A stretch of DNA of 64,000 nucleotides, taken from Sulfuriferula sp047300855. Its GTDB lineage: Bacteria > Pseudomonadota > Gammaproteobacteria > Burkholderiales > Sulfuriferulaceae. This document shows, in pieces, positions 27,283-35,681 of this stretch. Location: the NCBI RefSeq assembly GCF_047300855.1, contig NZ_CP170197.1:558001-622000 (forward strand), in the 5' to 3' direction. The first letter of the stretch is position 1, and the number at the start of each line of letters is the position of its first letter. A model generated the notes under the pieces. That model worked only from the letters and a program-made list of their open reading frames with translations, was not told where the DNA came from and did not search any database. The position numbers and the translations under genes were made by a program.

Positions 27283-29277
27283 GTGCAGAATAACTTTCAG
27301 TTTCTGCTGCGCCTGAATGCAAATTTTCGCGCATTAATGGCCATTGCCGTGATTTGCCTGGGGTTGCTGCCGCTGCCTGGATATGCGAATGACGGAACGG
27401 ATTTACTGGCTGCACGCGAAGCCTTTCGTACCGGCAAAATTCAATTGCTGCCCGGGTACGCGGAGCGCCTCAAAGGCTCTATCCTGCTGCCGTACGTTCA
27501 ATACTGGGCATTATCGGCGCGCTTGAAGGACGCTAGCGAAGACGAAATACGCGATTTCATGGCGCGCAATACCGACAGCGTACTGTCTGACAAGCTGCGT
27601 GGCGATTGGCTTCGGCTGCTCGGGAAAAATCAGGACTGGGGCACTTTTCTGACGGAATACCCCCTGCTGGTCAAATCTGATCTCACTCTCCAATGCTATG
27701 CCATACGCGGCCGCATCGCGCAGGGAGAGACCCTGGCGTTGAAGGATGGCGTCGCGCTATGGTTCACAGGCAAAGGTTTGCCTGAGGCTTGCACGCCGTT
27801 GTTCGAACAATTGATCGCTGACAAACTGATAAGCGAAGAAGACATCTGGCAGCGCTTCCGCCTGGCGTTGGAATCAGCTAACCCGGCAGTGGCGAAGTCG
27901 ATACTTGCCTATTTACCCGGGCAGCAGCAATCGGATGCGCGTCTGGTGGATACGGTGACCACCGCGCCAGAGCGGCTGCTGGGCAAGCCCAATCTGGACC
28001 TGGATAGCCGTGTCGAGCGCGAACTGGCTATCTATGCGATCACGCGCCTGGCGCGAAGGGATGCACGCAATGTAGCGCAACGCTGGGAAACACTTCGTGC
28101 TGATTTTTCTGTGCCGGATCAACACTATGTCTGGGGACAATTGGGGCTGTATGGCGCTCGCCAGCATCTCCCGGAGGCGTTGGACTGGTTTGATCGTGCT
28201 GGCGTTGATGGCATGAATGATGAACTGCTGGCCTGGAAAGTACGTGAGGCGCTACGTGTAGGCAACTGGAACGTGGTGCAAGCGGCTATTCTGCAGATGA
28301 GCGATAGTGCGCGTGCCGAACCGGCATGGCGCTACTGGCTGGCGCGCGCTTATAAATTGCACAATAAACTGTATCAGGCCAATGCGTTACTGGCACCGCT
28401 ATCGCGTGAGAACAATTTCTATGGACTGCTGGCTGAGGAAGAGCTGGGTGCCGCGCTCGGTGCGCAGACGGTTAATTTCAAGGTCGGTAGCGATGAAGTG
28501 GCGGCGATGGGGCGTGTACCGGATATTGCTAGGGCGCTTATCCTGTATAAGCTGGATTTGCGTACCGAAGCCAATAATGAATGGATTTGGGCAACGCGCA
28601 ACTTTGATGACCGGCGTTTGCTCGCCGCTGCCGAGCTGGCGCGGCAGAACGACTGGTATGACCGCGCCATCAATACTGCCGATCGTACCCAGCAACTGCA
28701 CGACTTCGACCTGCGGTTTTTGGCGCCCTATCGCGACATAGCCCGCAAATATGCCAAGGAATACGGGCTGGATGAAGCCTGGGTATACGGCCTGATGCGC
28801 CAGGAAAGCCGCTTTGTATCGCGCGCCAAATCCGGAGTGGGGGCTGCCGGCCTGATGCAGGTGATGCCGGCAACGGCGCGCTGGATCGCCAACAAGCTGG
28901 GTATCCGCCATTTTCAGGCGGACAGCATCCACGGGCTGGACACCAACATGCAGTTTGGTATGTATTATCTGAAGACCATACAGCAAAGCCTGGATGGCTC
29001 ACTTGTGCTGGCGACAGCGGGCTACAATGCGGGACCCGGCAGAGCGCGACGCTGGCGCGGTGAGCAGGCGCTGGAGGGCGCAATCTATACGGAGAGCATC
29101 CCCTTTAGCGAAACTCGCGATTACGTCAAGAAAGTCATGGCCAATGCTATCTATTACGCGCGCAGCTTCGGTCAGCCGGGACAGTCGCTCAAGGCGCGGC
29201 TGGGTAGTATTGCCGGAGTAGCGACCGCACCGTTGTGCGGTGGAACCGATGAAAACGCTCCGGCATGTGACAATTGA
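27283..29277 (+). CDS. slt: Soluble lytic murein transglycosylase (Slt70-like)
   Basis: Periplasmic enzyme that cleaves peptidoglycan to 1,6-anhydromuropeptides. A signal peptide (hydrophobic core about residues 17-33, cleavage near GYAND) is followed by a long alpha-superhelical U domain. The C-terminal SLT domain has catalytic Glu508 in MRQESRF, GAAGLMQVMPATA and the ATAGYNAGPGRARRW motif. The start is a GTG five bases after ilvA. The 664-residue length fits Slt70. Confidence 0.94.
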   Translation: MQNNFQFLLRLNANFRALMAIAVICLGLLPLPGYANDGTDLLAAREAFRTGKIQLLPGYAERLKGSILLPYVQYWALSARLKDASEDEIRDFMARNTDSVLSDKLRGDWLRLLGKNQDWGTFLTEYPLLVKSDLTLQCYAIRGRIAQGETLALKDGVALWFTGKGLPEACTPLFEQLIADKLISEEDIWQRFRLALESANPAVAKSILAYLPGQQQSDARLVDTVTTAPERLLGKPNLDLDSRVERELAIYAITRLARRDARNVAQRWETLRADFSVPDQHYVWGQLGLYGARQHLPEALDWFDRAGVDGMNDELLAWKVREALRVGNWNVVQAAILQMSDSARAEPAWRYWLARAYKLHNKLYQANALLAPLSRENNFYGLLAEEELGAALGAQTVNFKVGSDEVAAMGRVPDIARALILYKLDLRTEANNEWIWATRNFDDRRLLAAAELARQNDWYDRAINTADRTQQLHDFDLRFLAPYRDIARKYAKEYGLDEAWVYGLMRQESRFVSRAKSGVGAAGLMQVMPATARWIANKLGIRHFQADSIHGLDTNMQFGMYYLKTIQQSLDGSLVLATAGYNAGPGRARRWRGEQALEGAIYTESIPFSETRDYVKKVMANAIYYARSFGQPGQSLKARLGSIAGVATAPLCGGTDENAPACDN

Positions 29278-29301
29278 CCCGCTCCAGCGGGTGCGGGTTT
29301 T
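29278..29301 (+). terminator. Weak intrinsic terminator after slt
   Basis: CCCGC/GCGGG 5-bp stem with a 4-base loop directly at the slt stop codon, then a short G-rich stretch and TTTT at 29298-29301. The stem is short and the T-run is displaced, so read-through to the next gene is likely. Confidence 0.4.
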
Positions 29302-29346
29302 AGGTTAAAATCCACGGCTTTGTAAGCTATCTCTTCAGGAAACGGC

Positions 29347-30384
29347 ATGAAATTCAAGAATATCTGTGTGTTGGGCGGCAGCGGTTTTGTCGGGTCCAAT
29401 ATTGTGCGCATGCTCGCAGCACAGGGGCGGAAAGTGCGCGTGCTCACGCGCAACCGTGAGCGCGCCAAAGACCTGATCGTATTGCCTACTGTGGAGGTGA
29501 TTGACGCTGATATCCACGACCCGGCACAACTCAAGCAGTATTTTCTTGGCATGGATGCAGTCATCAATCTGGTCGGCATCCTGCACGAGACGCGTCCGGG
29601 GCGCACCGACAAGCCCTCCGCGCGGCGCGGTGATTTTCAACGGGTCCATGTCGAGCTGCCGCGCAAGATTGTGCATGCCTGCACTGAACACGGTATCCAG
29701 CGCCTATTGCACATGAGTGCACTGGGTGCTTCCGGCACTTCCAATAGCGCCTATCAGCGCTCCAAAGGAATAGGCGAAGCGCTGGTGCGCGAGGCGGGTA
29801 TGCCGCATTTGGATAATGAGCGCTGGTACCTGGATGGTCCCAAGTTCGTGCGGGGTGCCAGACTCTACACCACCATTTTCAGGCCTTCGGTAATTTTTGG
29901 TCGAGGCGATAGCTTCCTCACCCTGTTTGCCGCACTGACCCGGACTTTTCCCCTTATTCCGCTGGGCAATGCACACGCACGTTTTCAACCGGTATGGGTG
30001 GAAGATGTGGCACGCGCCTTTGTCAGTGCGCTGGACGACACTGCCAGCTTTGGCCAGGCCTATGACCTGTGCGGTCCCCGGGTTTACACGCTGCAGGAAC
30101 TGGTGGAATTGGCCGGTCAGACAGTAGGCGCTCATCCCCGGATTATTGCATTGTGCGACATGATGTCCTATTGGCAGGCATGGGCGATGGAATACAAGCC
30201 AGGCAAAAAAATCATGACACGTGACAATTACTTTGCCATGCAAGTGGATAATATTTGCAGCGGTGAATTTCCGTCGCCTGCAAGTTACAAGCCCGCAGCA
30301 CTGGAAGCCATCGCTCCCGAATATCTCCGTGACAGTCACCCGCGCGGCCGCTATCAGGCGTTCCGCAATCGCGCCGGGCGCTGA
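29347..30384 (+). CDS. NDUFA9-like NAD(P)-binding SDR protein
   Basis: Extended/atypical short-chain dehydrogenase fold with the nucleotide-binding GGSGFVGSNIV at residues 10-20 and NLVGIL and HMSALGA strands. It belongs to the group often annotated as complex I NDUFA9 subunit-like or NAD-dependent epimerase. The classic YxxxK active site is represented by YQRSKGIGE (about 138-146). The biological substrate is unknown. A GGA-type ribosome site (CAGGAA) precedes the ATG. It lies 9 bp upstream of cca, as often seen in betaproteobacteria. Confidence 0.88.
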   Translation: MKFKNICVLGGSGFVGSNIVRMLAAQGRKVRVLTRNRERAKDLIVLPTVEVIDADIHDPAQLKQYFLGMDAVINLVGILHETRPGRTDKPSARRGDFQRVHVELPRKIVHACTEHGIQRLLHMSALGASGTSNSAYQRSKGIGEALVREAGMPHLDNERWYLDGPKFVRGARLYTTIFRPSVIFGRGDSFLTLFAALTRTFPLIPLGNAHARFQPVWVEDVARAFVSALDDTASFGQAYDLCGPRVYTLQELVELAGQTVGAHPRIIALCDMMSYWQAWAMEYKPGKKIMTRDNYFAMQVDNICSGEFPSPASYKPAALEAIAPEYLRDSHPRGRYQAFRNRAGR

Positions 30385-30392
30385 TCACCATC

Positions 30393-31631
30393 ATGCAGAT
30401 CTACGCGGTGGGCGGTGCCGTGCGGGACGAGTTGCTCGGCCTGCCCGTCCAGGACCGTGATTACGTGGTGGTAGGCAGTACCCCGGAGGCCATGGCCCAA
30501 CTGGGCTACCAGCCGGTTGGACGCGATTTCCCGGTTTTTTTACACCCCGTTACGCATGATGAATACGCGCTCGCCCGCACCGAGCGCAAGACCACGCGGG
30601 GTTATAAAGGATTTGAAGTGAGCGCTGCCCCCGAGGTCACGCTGGAGCAGGATCTCGCCCGGCGCGATCTCACCATCAACGCCATCGCCAAGGCCGAATC
30701 AGGCGAATTGATCGACCCATATGGTGGCTGCCGCGATATTGAGGCTCGCGTATTGCGCCATGTCAGCGCTGCATTCATGGAAGACCCGGTCAGGGTTTTG
30801 CGCGTGGCGCGTTTCATGGCGCGTTTTACTGATTTTTCCATCGCACCCGAAACCATGGCGTTGATGCGCGAAATGGTCAGCAGCGGAGAGGTCGATCATC
30901 TGGTACCGGAACGTGTCTGGCAGGAACTTGCGCGCGGCCTGATGGAAGCACAGCCATCACGCATGTTCGAGACACTGCGTGCCTGCGGCGCACTGGCGCG
31001 GATCATGCCTGAAGTCGATCGTCTGTTCGGTGTGCCGCAACCGCCGCAATACCACCCCGAAATTGATACCGGCATTCACGTGATGCTGGTGGTCGATTAT
31101 GCGGCTTCCCAAAATTACACGCTGGCGGTGCGTTTCGCCGCACTGACCCATGACCTTGGCAAGGGCACCACACCGCCCGGGGAATGGCCGCGTCATCATG
31201 GCCATGAGGCGCGCAGCGTGGGGCTGGTCAAGGCGTTATGCCAACGTATCCGGGTGCCTAACGAATGCCGCGATCTGGCTCTGATCACTGCACGTTATCA
31301 TGGCGACGCTCATCGTGCGTTACAGCTGCGCGCCGCTACCATCATTAATATGCTTGAAGCCACGGACGCCTTGCGTCGGCCGGAGCGCTTCGAGCAATTT
31401 CTGCAAGCCTGCGAATGCGACGCACGTGGACGGCCGGGTTTTGAAACCTGCGATTATCCAGCTGCGGATCACCTGCGTACAGCTTTGAAAGCCGCGCAGG
31501 GCGTAGATGCCGGAACGATTGCGCGTAGCGGCGAAGCGGGCGATGTCGGGGAGCGTATCCACGCCGCACGCCTGCAGGCAATTCGTCATGCGTTGGGTGC
31601 GGCCCAGGACGACGAGGCGCCGCAATCCTAG
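30393..31631 (+). CDS. cca: Multifunctional CCA-adding enzyme
   Basis: Builds and repairs the CCA end of tRNA. The nucleotidyltransferase head has GGAVRDELLG and the metal-binding Asp21/Asp23 (DRDYVVVG), followed by RRDLTINAIA and the EDPVRVLRVARFMARF neck motif. A C-terminal HD phosphohydrolase domain (THDLGKG, HGHEARSVGL) gives the extra phosphatase/phosphodiesterase activities of the gammaproteobacterial type. The 412-residue length agrees. All tRNA genes here already encode CCA, so its main role would be repair. Confidence 0.95.
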   Translation: MQIYAVGGAVRDELLGLPVQDRDYVVVGSTPEAMAQLGYQPVGRDFPVFLHPVTHDEYALARTERKTTRGYKGFEVSAAPEVTLEQDLARRDLTINAIAKAESGELIDPYGGCRDIEARVLRHVSAAFMEDPVRVLRVARFMARFTDFSIAPETMALMREMVSSGEVDHLVPERVWQELARGLMEAQPSRMFETLRACGALARIMPEVDRLFGVPQPPQYHPEIDTGIHVMLVVDYAASQNYTLAVRFAALTHDLGKGTTPPGEWPRHHGHEARSVGLVKALCQRIRVPNECRDLALITARYHGDAHRALQLRAATIINMLEATDALRRPERFEQFLQACECDARGRPGFETCDYPAADHLRTALKAAQGVDAGTIARSGEAGDVGERIHAARLQAIRHALGAAQDDEAPQS

Positions 31632-31668
31632 CAAACCGTGTGAGAGTATCGCGCCGGCAGAAGTGTGA

Positions 31669-32199
31669 TTACCAGTTGTTGCCCTGATTTTGCGCCACGG
31701 TTGCGTTCACGTTGAGAGTCAGCGTGTTGCCCGGATCGTAAGGCAAAGTGGTGGTAAAGTCGCGGCCGCGATAGCGGTATGCCACGTTGTAGCCGGATAC
31801 TACCTGACGATAATTGTCCTGCACCCGGCAGCGCTCAACCTGGCGTGGCTGGTAACCATAACTGTCGCGGTTGCCGATATTGTCGCCCACCATGGCGCCG
31901 GTAACCGCGCCCACTGCAGCAGCGGCAGTGCGTCCGTTACCCTGGCCCACAGTGTTGCCAAGCAGGCCACCTATCAGGCCTCCGACTATGGCGCCCCCAT
32001 ATGAACGGTCACCACTCCGGGATTCACCCCCGACGGTTTCTGTCCAGCACTCGCGATGCGGCTCGTTTACCTGCTGATAGATCGGCGTGGATGAAATCAC
32101 TTGCGCACGGTCGGTAAAGCTCATTCCCGAATCAGCCAGCGCAACCGTGGAAGTAGTTGCCAGCAGCATGGCGGAGACGATGATTTTTTGGGTATGCAT
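31669..32199 (-). CDS. Glycine-zipper (17 kDa antigen-like) envelope protein
   Basis: Exported protein of 176 residues with a signal peptide ending near VALADSG. The middle (about 68-110) is a glycine zipper with repeated GxxxG spacing (GGAIVGGLIGGLLGNTVG, then AVGAVTGAMVGDNIG), typical of Rick_17kDa_Anti/SlyB-like outer-membrane proteins. There is no lipobox, so it is not a classical lipoprotein. The C-terminal half (VERCRVQDNYRQVVSGYNVAYRYRGR) is the soluble domain seen in this group. An AAGGAG ribosome site precedes the ATG. It is 42 bp downstream of the small exported protein and likely co-transcribed with it. Confidence 0.85.
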   Translation of the reverse strand: MHTQKIIVSAMLLATTSTVALADSGMSFTDRAQVISSTPIYQQVNEPHRECWTETVGGESRSGDRSYGGAIVGGLIGGLLGNTVGQGNGRTAAAAVGAVTGAMVGDNIGNRDSYGYQPRQVERCRVQDNYRQVVSGYNVAYRYRGRDFTTTLPYDPGNTLTLNVNATVAQNQGNNW

Positions 32200-32241
32200 G
32201 ATTTTCTCCTTGTACGCAAACGTGACACGTATTGACTCAGA

Positions 32242-32574
32242 TCAGTTTTGCTGACGATCCCGGCCATTGTTCGGCTGACGCTGATCGCGTTCCTGACGGC
32301 GCTCAAAACCGTAGCCAAAACGGCCCTGACGCTCGTCGCGTTGCGCTCCATTTTGCTGCCTGCCACTGTCGCCATTACCGCGGAGGTCCGCTCGATCCCG
32401 GCCATTGCCGCGGGCTTCATTATCGCCGTCGCGGCTTGCCAGCAAAACTGGAACGGCGTTATTCAGCGCCGGGCCAGTATTGCCAGTGCTAAAGGACGGC
32501 TCAGCAAATGCCGGTATCGTTGCGCCCAGACTAAGGCCGAGGGAAACGAAAGAAATCAGATTGCGTATTTTCAT
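32242..32574 (-). CDS. Small exported low-complexity protein (Arg/Asp/Gly/Asn/Gln-rich)
   Basis: I do not recognise a family. It has 110 residues with a clear signal peptide (hydrophobic core about 5-22, cleavage after PAFA). The mature part from about residue 48 is almost entirely Arg, Asp, Gly, Asn, Gln and Glu with repeated RD/GN units and no cysteine, so it is probably disordered and evenly mixed in charge. A perfect AAGGAG ribosome site lies six bases before the ATG, which supports real translation. It is first in a two-gene unit with the glycine-zipper protein and divergent from the response-regulator gene, whose product is the obvious candidate regulator. Confidence 0.75.
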   Translation of the reverse strand: MKIRNLISFVSLGLSLGATIPAFAEPSFSTGNTGPALNNAVPVLLASRDGDNEARGNGRDRADLRGNGDSGRQQNGAQRDERQGRFGYGFERRQERDQRQPNNGRDRQQN

Positions 32575-32665
32575 GATTTACTCCTTATCCGTGATCCGGT
32601 TTCCGAATCCACAGTTGCATAATGGACGATACAGCTTGCAAAAGCATTTCCAATCAGCACAAAAC

Positions 32666-32685
32666 TGTAACAGTGTGTAACTGTG
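32666..32685. promoter_or_regulatory. Tandem 10-bp repeat, possible response-regulator box
   Basis: TGTAACAGTG is followed at once by TGTAACTGTG (one mismatch) in the 147-bp region between the divergent exported-protein gene and the OmpR-type regulator gene. Direct repeats at one helical turn are the usual arrangement of OmpR/PhoB-family binding sites, so this is a candidate autoregulatory site. That is inference. Confidence 0.45.
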
Positions 32686-32721
32686 TGGCTAAACCTGTCT
32701 GGACAGTTGTATATTGGCGGC

Positions 32722-33438
32722 ATGGAAAATAACCAAGAACACATTCTGGTCGTGGACGACGACGCCGGGCTACGCTCGCTGCTTGAGCAATATCTTACCA
32801 GCCAGGGCTATACGGTCACGTGTGCAGCCGATGGCGCAAAAATGGACGAAGAGTTAACCCGGATAAGCCCGGATCTGGTTATCCTCGACCTGATGATGCC
32901 CGGCGAAGACGGTCTGTCGATTGCACGTCGTCTGCGCGCCAGCACGGTCTTTCCCATCATCATGCTGTCAGCGCGGGGTGAGGATATTGATCGTATCGTC
33001 GGGCTGGAGGTGGGTGCGGACGATTACATGCCAAAACCATTCAACCCGCGCGAGCTACTGGCACGTATTCGTGCGGTGCTGCGTCGTAAACAGGCGGCTC
33101 CCGCCGCGGAGGCAGCTGGCAATAATATTGCCAGCTTTGGTCCGTTCAGCCTGGATCTGGATGCCCAGCGCCTGTTGCGCGACAGTGAAGAAATACCGAT
33201 TACCACTGCCGAATTCGCTATTCTGCGTATTTTTGTCGAGCATCCTAACCGCGTGCTGACCCGTGATAGCCTGATGGACATGATCAAAGGCTACGAGCGC
33301 GATCCGTTCGACCGCAGCATAGATGTGCGTGTCACCCGTCTGCGCCGAAAAATAGAGCCCGATCCGGCCAATCCGGTATTCATTCGTACCGTATGGGGGC
33401 AGGGCTATTTGTTTGCGCCGAAAGGCGCAGCTGCATGA
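32722..33438 (+). CDS. ompR: OmpR-family response regulator
   Basis: Receiver domain (about 7-120) with acidic pocket Asp12-Asp14, phospho-acceptor Asp56 (VILDLMMP) and Lys105 (MPKPFNPREL). A winged-helix DNA-binding domain follows (about 140-232; RVTRLRRKIEPDP and IRTVWGQGYLF). The sequence is closest in style to OmpR of the EnvZ/OmpR pair. The ATG at 32722 gives 238 residues; upstream in-frame codons are not conserved. Its stop overlaps the sensor kinase ATG (ATGA). Regulation by the tandem repeat upstream is possible. Confidence 0.92.
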   Translation: MENNQEHILVVDDDAGLRSLLEQYLTSQGYTVTCAADGAKMDEELTRISPDLVILDLMMPGEDGLSIARRLRASTVFPIIMLSARGEDIDRIVGLEVGADDYMPKPFNPRELLARIRAVLRRKQAAPAAEAAGNNIASFGPFSLDLDAQRLLRDSEEIPITTAEFAILRIFVEHPNRVLTRDSLMDMIKGYERDPFDRSIDVRVTRLRRKIEPDPANPVFIRTVWGQGYLFAPKGAAA

Positions 33439-34757
33439 GGCTTTGGCCGGCTTCATTGTTTGGGCGTACTGCCGCGATACTCGGTCTGGCTTTCCTGGTC
33501 TTTCAGATCGCCGCACTGGCGCTGGTGGCCGTCACGATACTCAAACCGATGGCGCTGCGTTCTGCCGATGATCTGGCTGGATTGATGGTGTTGTCAGTAC
33601 AGACCTGGGTGGAATTACCCCCGGAAACCCGGCCTTATTTTGAGCGTGAGCTTGCCGTACACCACCATTTGCTCATCAAGCGCGTGGATGCGCCGCTGGC
33701 AGCACGTGCCGACAGTTTTCTGAATAGCAGCTATATCGAGCAATCGCTCAGCCGCCGTACCGGGCAGGATATCGTGCTCAAGGCCGGCGAAAACGGCTGG
33801 GTCTGGGCAGAAATGCGTATGGGCGGACACCTTATTCGTATAGGGTTCGAGCGGGACCGCTACGGCGTGCAATCTCCGCTGGCCGCGGTCGGACTGGTTA
33901 GTCTGGGTGCCCTGCTGACATGGCTGACTGCCTTGGTCATGGTGCGGCGCATCAGCCGTACGCTGGTGCGGCTGGGTTCGGCGGCAGGAGAAGTGGGACA
34001 AGGGCAAATGCCCCAGCCGCTGCCTGAGTCCGGCGCCACCGAGCTGGTTTCGCTGACCCGCGCCTTCAACCGCATGGCGAATGAGGTTCAGGCTTTGCTA
34101 GCCAACCGTACGACCCTGCTGGCTGGAATCTCGCATGATTTGCGTACGCCTATCGCGCGCATGCGGCTGGCCCTGGCCATGTTGCCGCAAGATGCGGATG
34201 CACGCCTGATCGGGCAAATTGAGCACGACCTGGAAGAAATGAACCGATTGATTGGCAGCTTTCTTGAGCTGTCGCGGGGCTTGCAGGCAGAGCCGGTGCA
34301 AATGCTCGACCTGAATGTCCTGCTCGATGAACTGGCCGAGGACGCTCGCCGTGGTGGTGGGGTGGTGGAATGGAAGGCACAAAACGCCTGCCTGGCCGCT
34401 GTGGGGCCGAATTCATTGCGCCGGGTGGTATCGAATTTGATCGAAAACGCGCTGCGCTATGGCAACCACCAGCCCATTACGCTGGAATGCCTGTGTACTC
34501 CAGGCGTTGCGAAAATCCGCATCATGGATCGCGGTCCGGGGATTCCGCCGGATCAGATCGAAGCGGTATTCCGGCCATTCTACCGGTTGGAAACATCGCG
34601 CAACAAGGCGACCGGCGGTAGCGGATTGGGTTTGTCCATCGCCCAGCAACTGGCGCAAGCCAACCACTGGCAGGTGTTGCTGCTGCCGCGCGCAGGCGGT
34701 GGGCTGAGCGCGGAGGTGCATATCCCGATAATGCCTTCCGTTATTGAAAAGGCATAA
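33435..34757 (+). CDS. envZ: EnvZ-type sensor histidine kinase
   Basis: Inner-membrane kinase partner of the preceding regulator. First membrane segment is about residues 10-35, a periplasmic sensor loop of about 110 residues follows, and the second segment is about 150-172. HAMP comes next, then HisKA with phospho-acceptor His234 in GISHDLRTPIARMR. The HATPase_c domain has NLIENALRYG (N box), DRGPGIPPDQ (G1) and GGSGLGLSIA (G2). The 440-residue length is normal. The signal sensed cannot be read from the sequence; osmolarity or envelope state is suggested only by family. Confidence 0.92.
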   Translation: MRLWPASLFGRTAAILGLAFLVFQIAALALVAVTILKPMALRSADDLAGLMVLSVQTWVELPPETRPYFERELAVHHHLLIKRVDAPLAARADSFLNSSYIEQSLSRRTGQDIVLKAGENGWVWAEMRMGGHLIRIGFERDRYGVQSPLAAVGLVSLGALLTWLTALVMVRRISRTLVRLGSAAGEVGQGQMPQPLPESGATELVSLTRAFNRMANEVQALLANRTTLLAGISHDLRTPIARMRLALAMLPQDADARLIGQIEHDLEEMNRLIGSFLELSRGLQAEPVQMLDLNVLLDELAEDARRGGGVVEWKAQNACLAAVGPNSLRRVVSNLIENALRYGNHQPITLECLCTPGVAKIRIMDRGPGIPPDQIEAVFRPFYRLETSRNKATGGSGLGLSIAQQLAQANHWQVLLLPRAGGGLSAEVHIPIMPSVIEKA

Positions 34758-34972
34758 AAAGCAACTGGAAAAAATGTCCATCTACTTCACCAGTTGCCAC
34801 GCCTGTTTCGCTCATCGATTTTCTGTTCCAAATAAGAGTGGCTGCTGTCTTCTTTTTTTAATTGTATTTTCAATGTGTTGTGGAAGAAATTGATCAAATG
34901 CAACCAGTTGATCGGATCATGATCCTACCCCCATCATCTCCGATAATGCAGGCCTCATTTGATTGTGTAATT

Positions 34973-35170
34973 TTAATTCGCCGGCTTAACGTACGATTTT
35001 TTCCGAATTCCGGGAAGGCTCCCTTTGGATCTCGCCGCTTCATTCTTGGCATTCGCGCATTTGCTGCAACACCAGCGTACATTGCCCTTTGAATCCGCAA
35101 TGCGTGCCCCCTCGGTGCCCGCCGGGTAATGCCGGGCACATCCATAGCAAAATAGCTGTTCAGCAATCAT
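34973..35170 (-). CDS. Small zinc-ribbon-like protein of unknown function
   Basis: A 65-residue basic protein with Cys8, Cys11, Cys34, Cys35 and Cys38, arranged as FCYGC and RWCCSKC, so it probably binds one zinc ion. The spacing recalls small zinc-ribbon proteins, but I cannot name a family. The ATG has a GGGAG ribosome site eight bases upstream. The other frames across this stretch lack such features. It stands alone downstream of envZ on the opposite strand. Confidence 0.5.
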   Translation of the reverse strand: MIAEQLFCYGCARHYPAGTEGARIADSKGNVRWCCSKCANAKNEAARSKGSLPGIRKKSYVKPAN

Positions 35171-35431
35171 TTACCGCTCTCCCTATCTATGTTTTTCTCG
35201 CCTTGGCGCAGCAATCGCAGGGCATGTCCGGTACAACCATAAATAACTAAAATCGCCTGATTCCAGGTTCTGGATTTGTACGGACAGGCGATCCGGTATC
35301 CGCAATTATTTGGCCTAACCCCTGTTCCGATAGCGTGGCGGCGCCCAACTGGTCTGCGCTGCATTCTGATTGCCGGATCAGCGTAGACGGCTTCAGTCTT
35401 GGGGCTCTCAACATCCGATTATAGTTATCCT
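35171..35431. other. Stretch with no convincing gene
   Basis: About 260 bp between the zinc-ribbon gene and the terminator. A 65-codon minus-strand frame ending in an ATGA overlap with the zinc-ribbon start is the only candidate (35167-35364). Its composition and start (no ribosome site) do not support it. I see no tRNA, insertion sequence or clear promoter here. Confidence 0.4.
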
Positions 35432-35460
35432 AAAAAAAGCCCCCGTGCGAACACGGGGGC
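35432..35460 (-). terminator. Strong intrinsic terminator for the 50-residue gene
   Basis: Perfect 9-bp stem GCCCCCGTG/CACGGGGGC with a 4-base CGAA loop (TTCG on the minus strand, an extra-stable tetraloop), followed on the minus strand by seven Ts. It lies 44 bp after the stop of the small minus-strand frame at 35504-35656, and no other gene on that strand needs it. Confidence 0.85.
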
Positions 35461-35503
35461 CAAAGTCTGCCACGATGCTTTGTGGCAGAGAGGGTGCGTC
35501 GTC

Positions 35504-35656
35504 CTACCAGGGACGCTGCTTGAGTATTTTCACTTCCAGAAACAGCAAGCTTATGCACACCATCAGGGTGCGGTTGGTTTTGGCCTTGAAAAATTCGAAC
35601 AGCGCCTGGGTAGGGGCTAATTGAATGGTGATTTTGTCGGATAGCTGCAGATTCAT
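35504..35656 (-). CDS. Candidate 50-residue small protein
   Basis: Reads MNLQLSDKITIQLAP at the start, has a moderately hydrophobic segment near residues 31-42 (TLMVCISLLFLE) and ends KQRPW. I do not recognise it. Support for a real gene comes from its surroundings. An AAAAGG ribosome site stands eight bases before the ATG, a sigma-54-like promoter (35682-35697) would start transcription about 15 bases upstream, and a strong intrinsic terminator follows 44 bp after the stop. It could be a peripheral or single-pass membrane micro-protein, or the frame could be the coding part of a small regulatory RNA. Confidence 0.5.
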   Translation of the reverse strand: MNLQLSDKITIQLAPTQALFEFFKAKTNRTLMVCISLLFLEVKILKQRPW

Positions 35657-35681
35657 AGTGGTTACCTTTTGCAGTTATTAA

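Noticed and set aside
34758..34972. Possible terminator or gene after envZ
   Set aside because: GCAACTGG/CCAGTTGC can pair, but with a 21-base loop and no T-run. The 76-codon plus-strand frame at 34862 has no ribosome site and overlaps the better supported zinc-ribbon gene.
35167..35364. 65-codon minus-strand frame ending in ATGA overlap with the zinc-ribbon gene
   Set aside because: The overlap looks like coupling, but there is no ribosome site, the composition is arbitrary, and no family features are visible.
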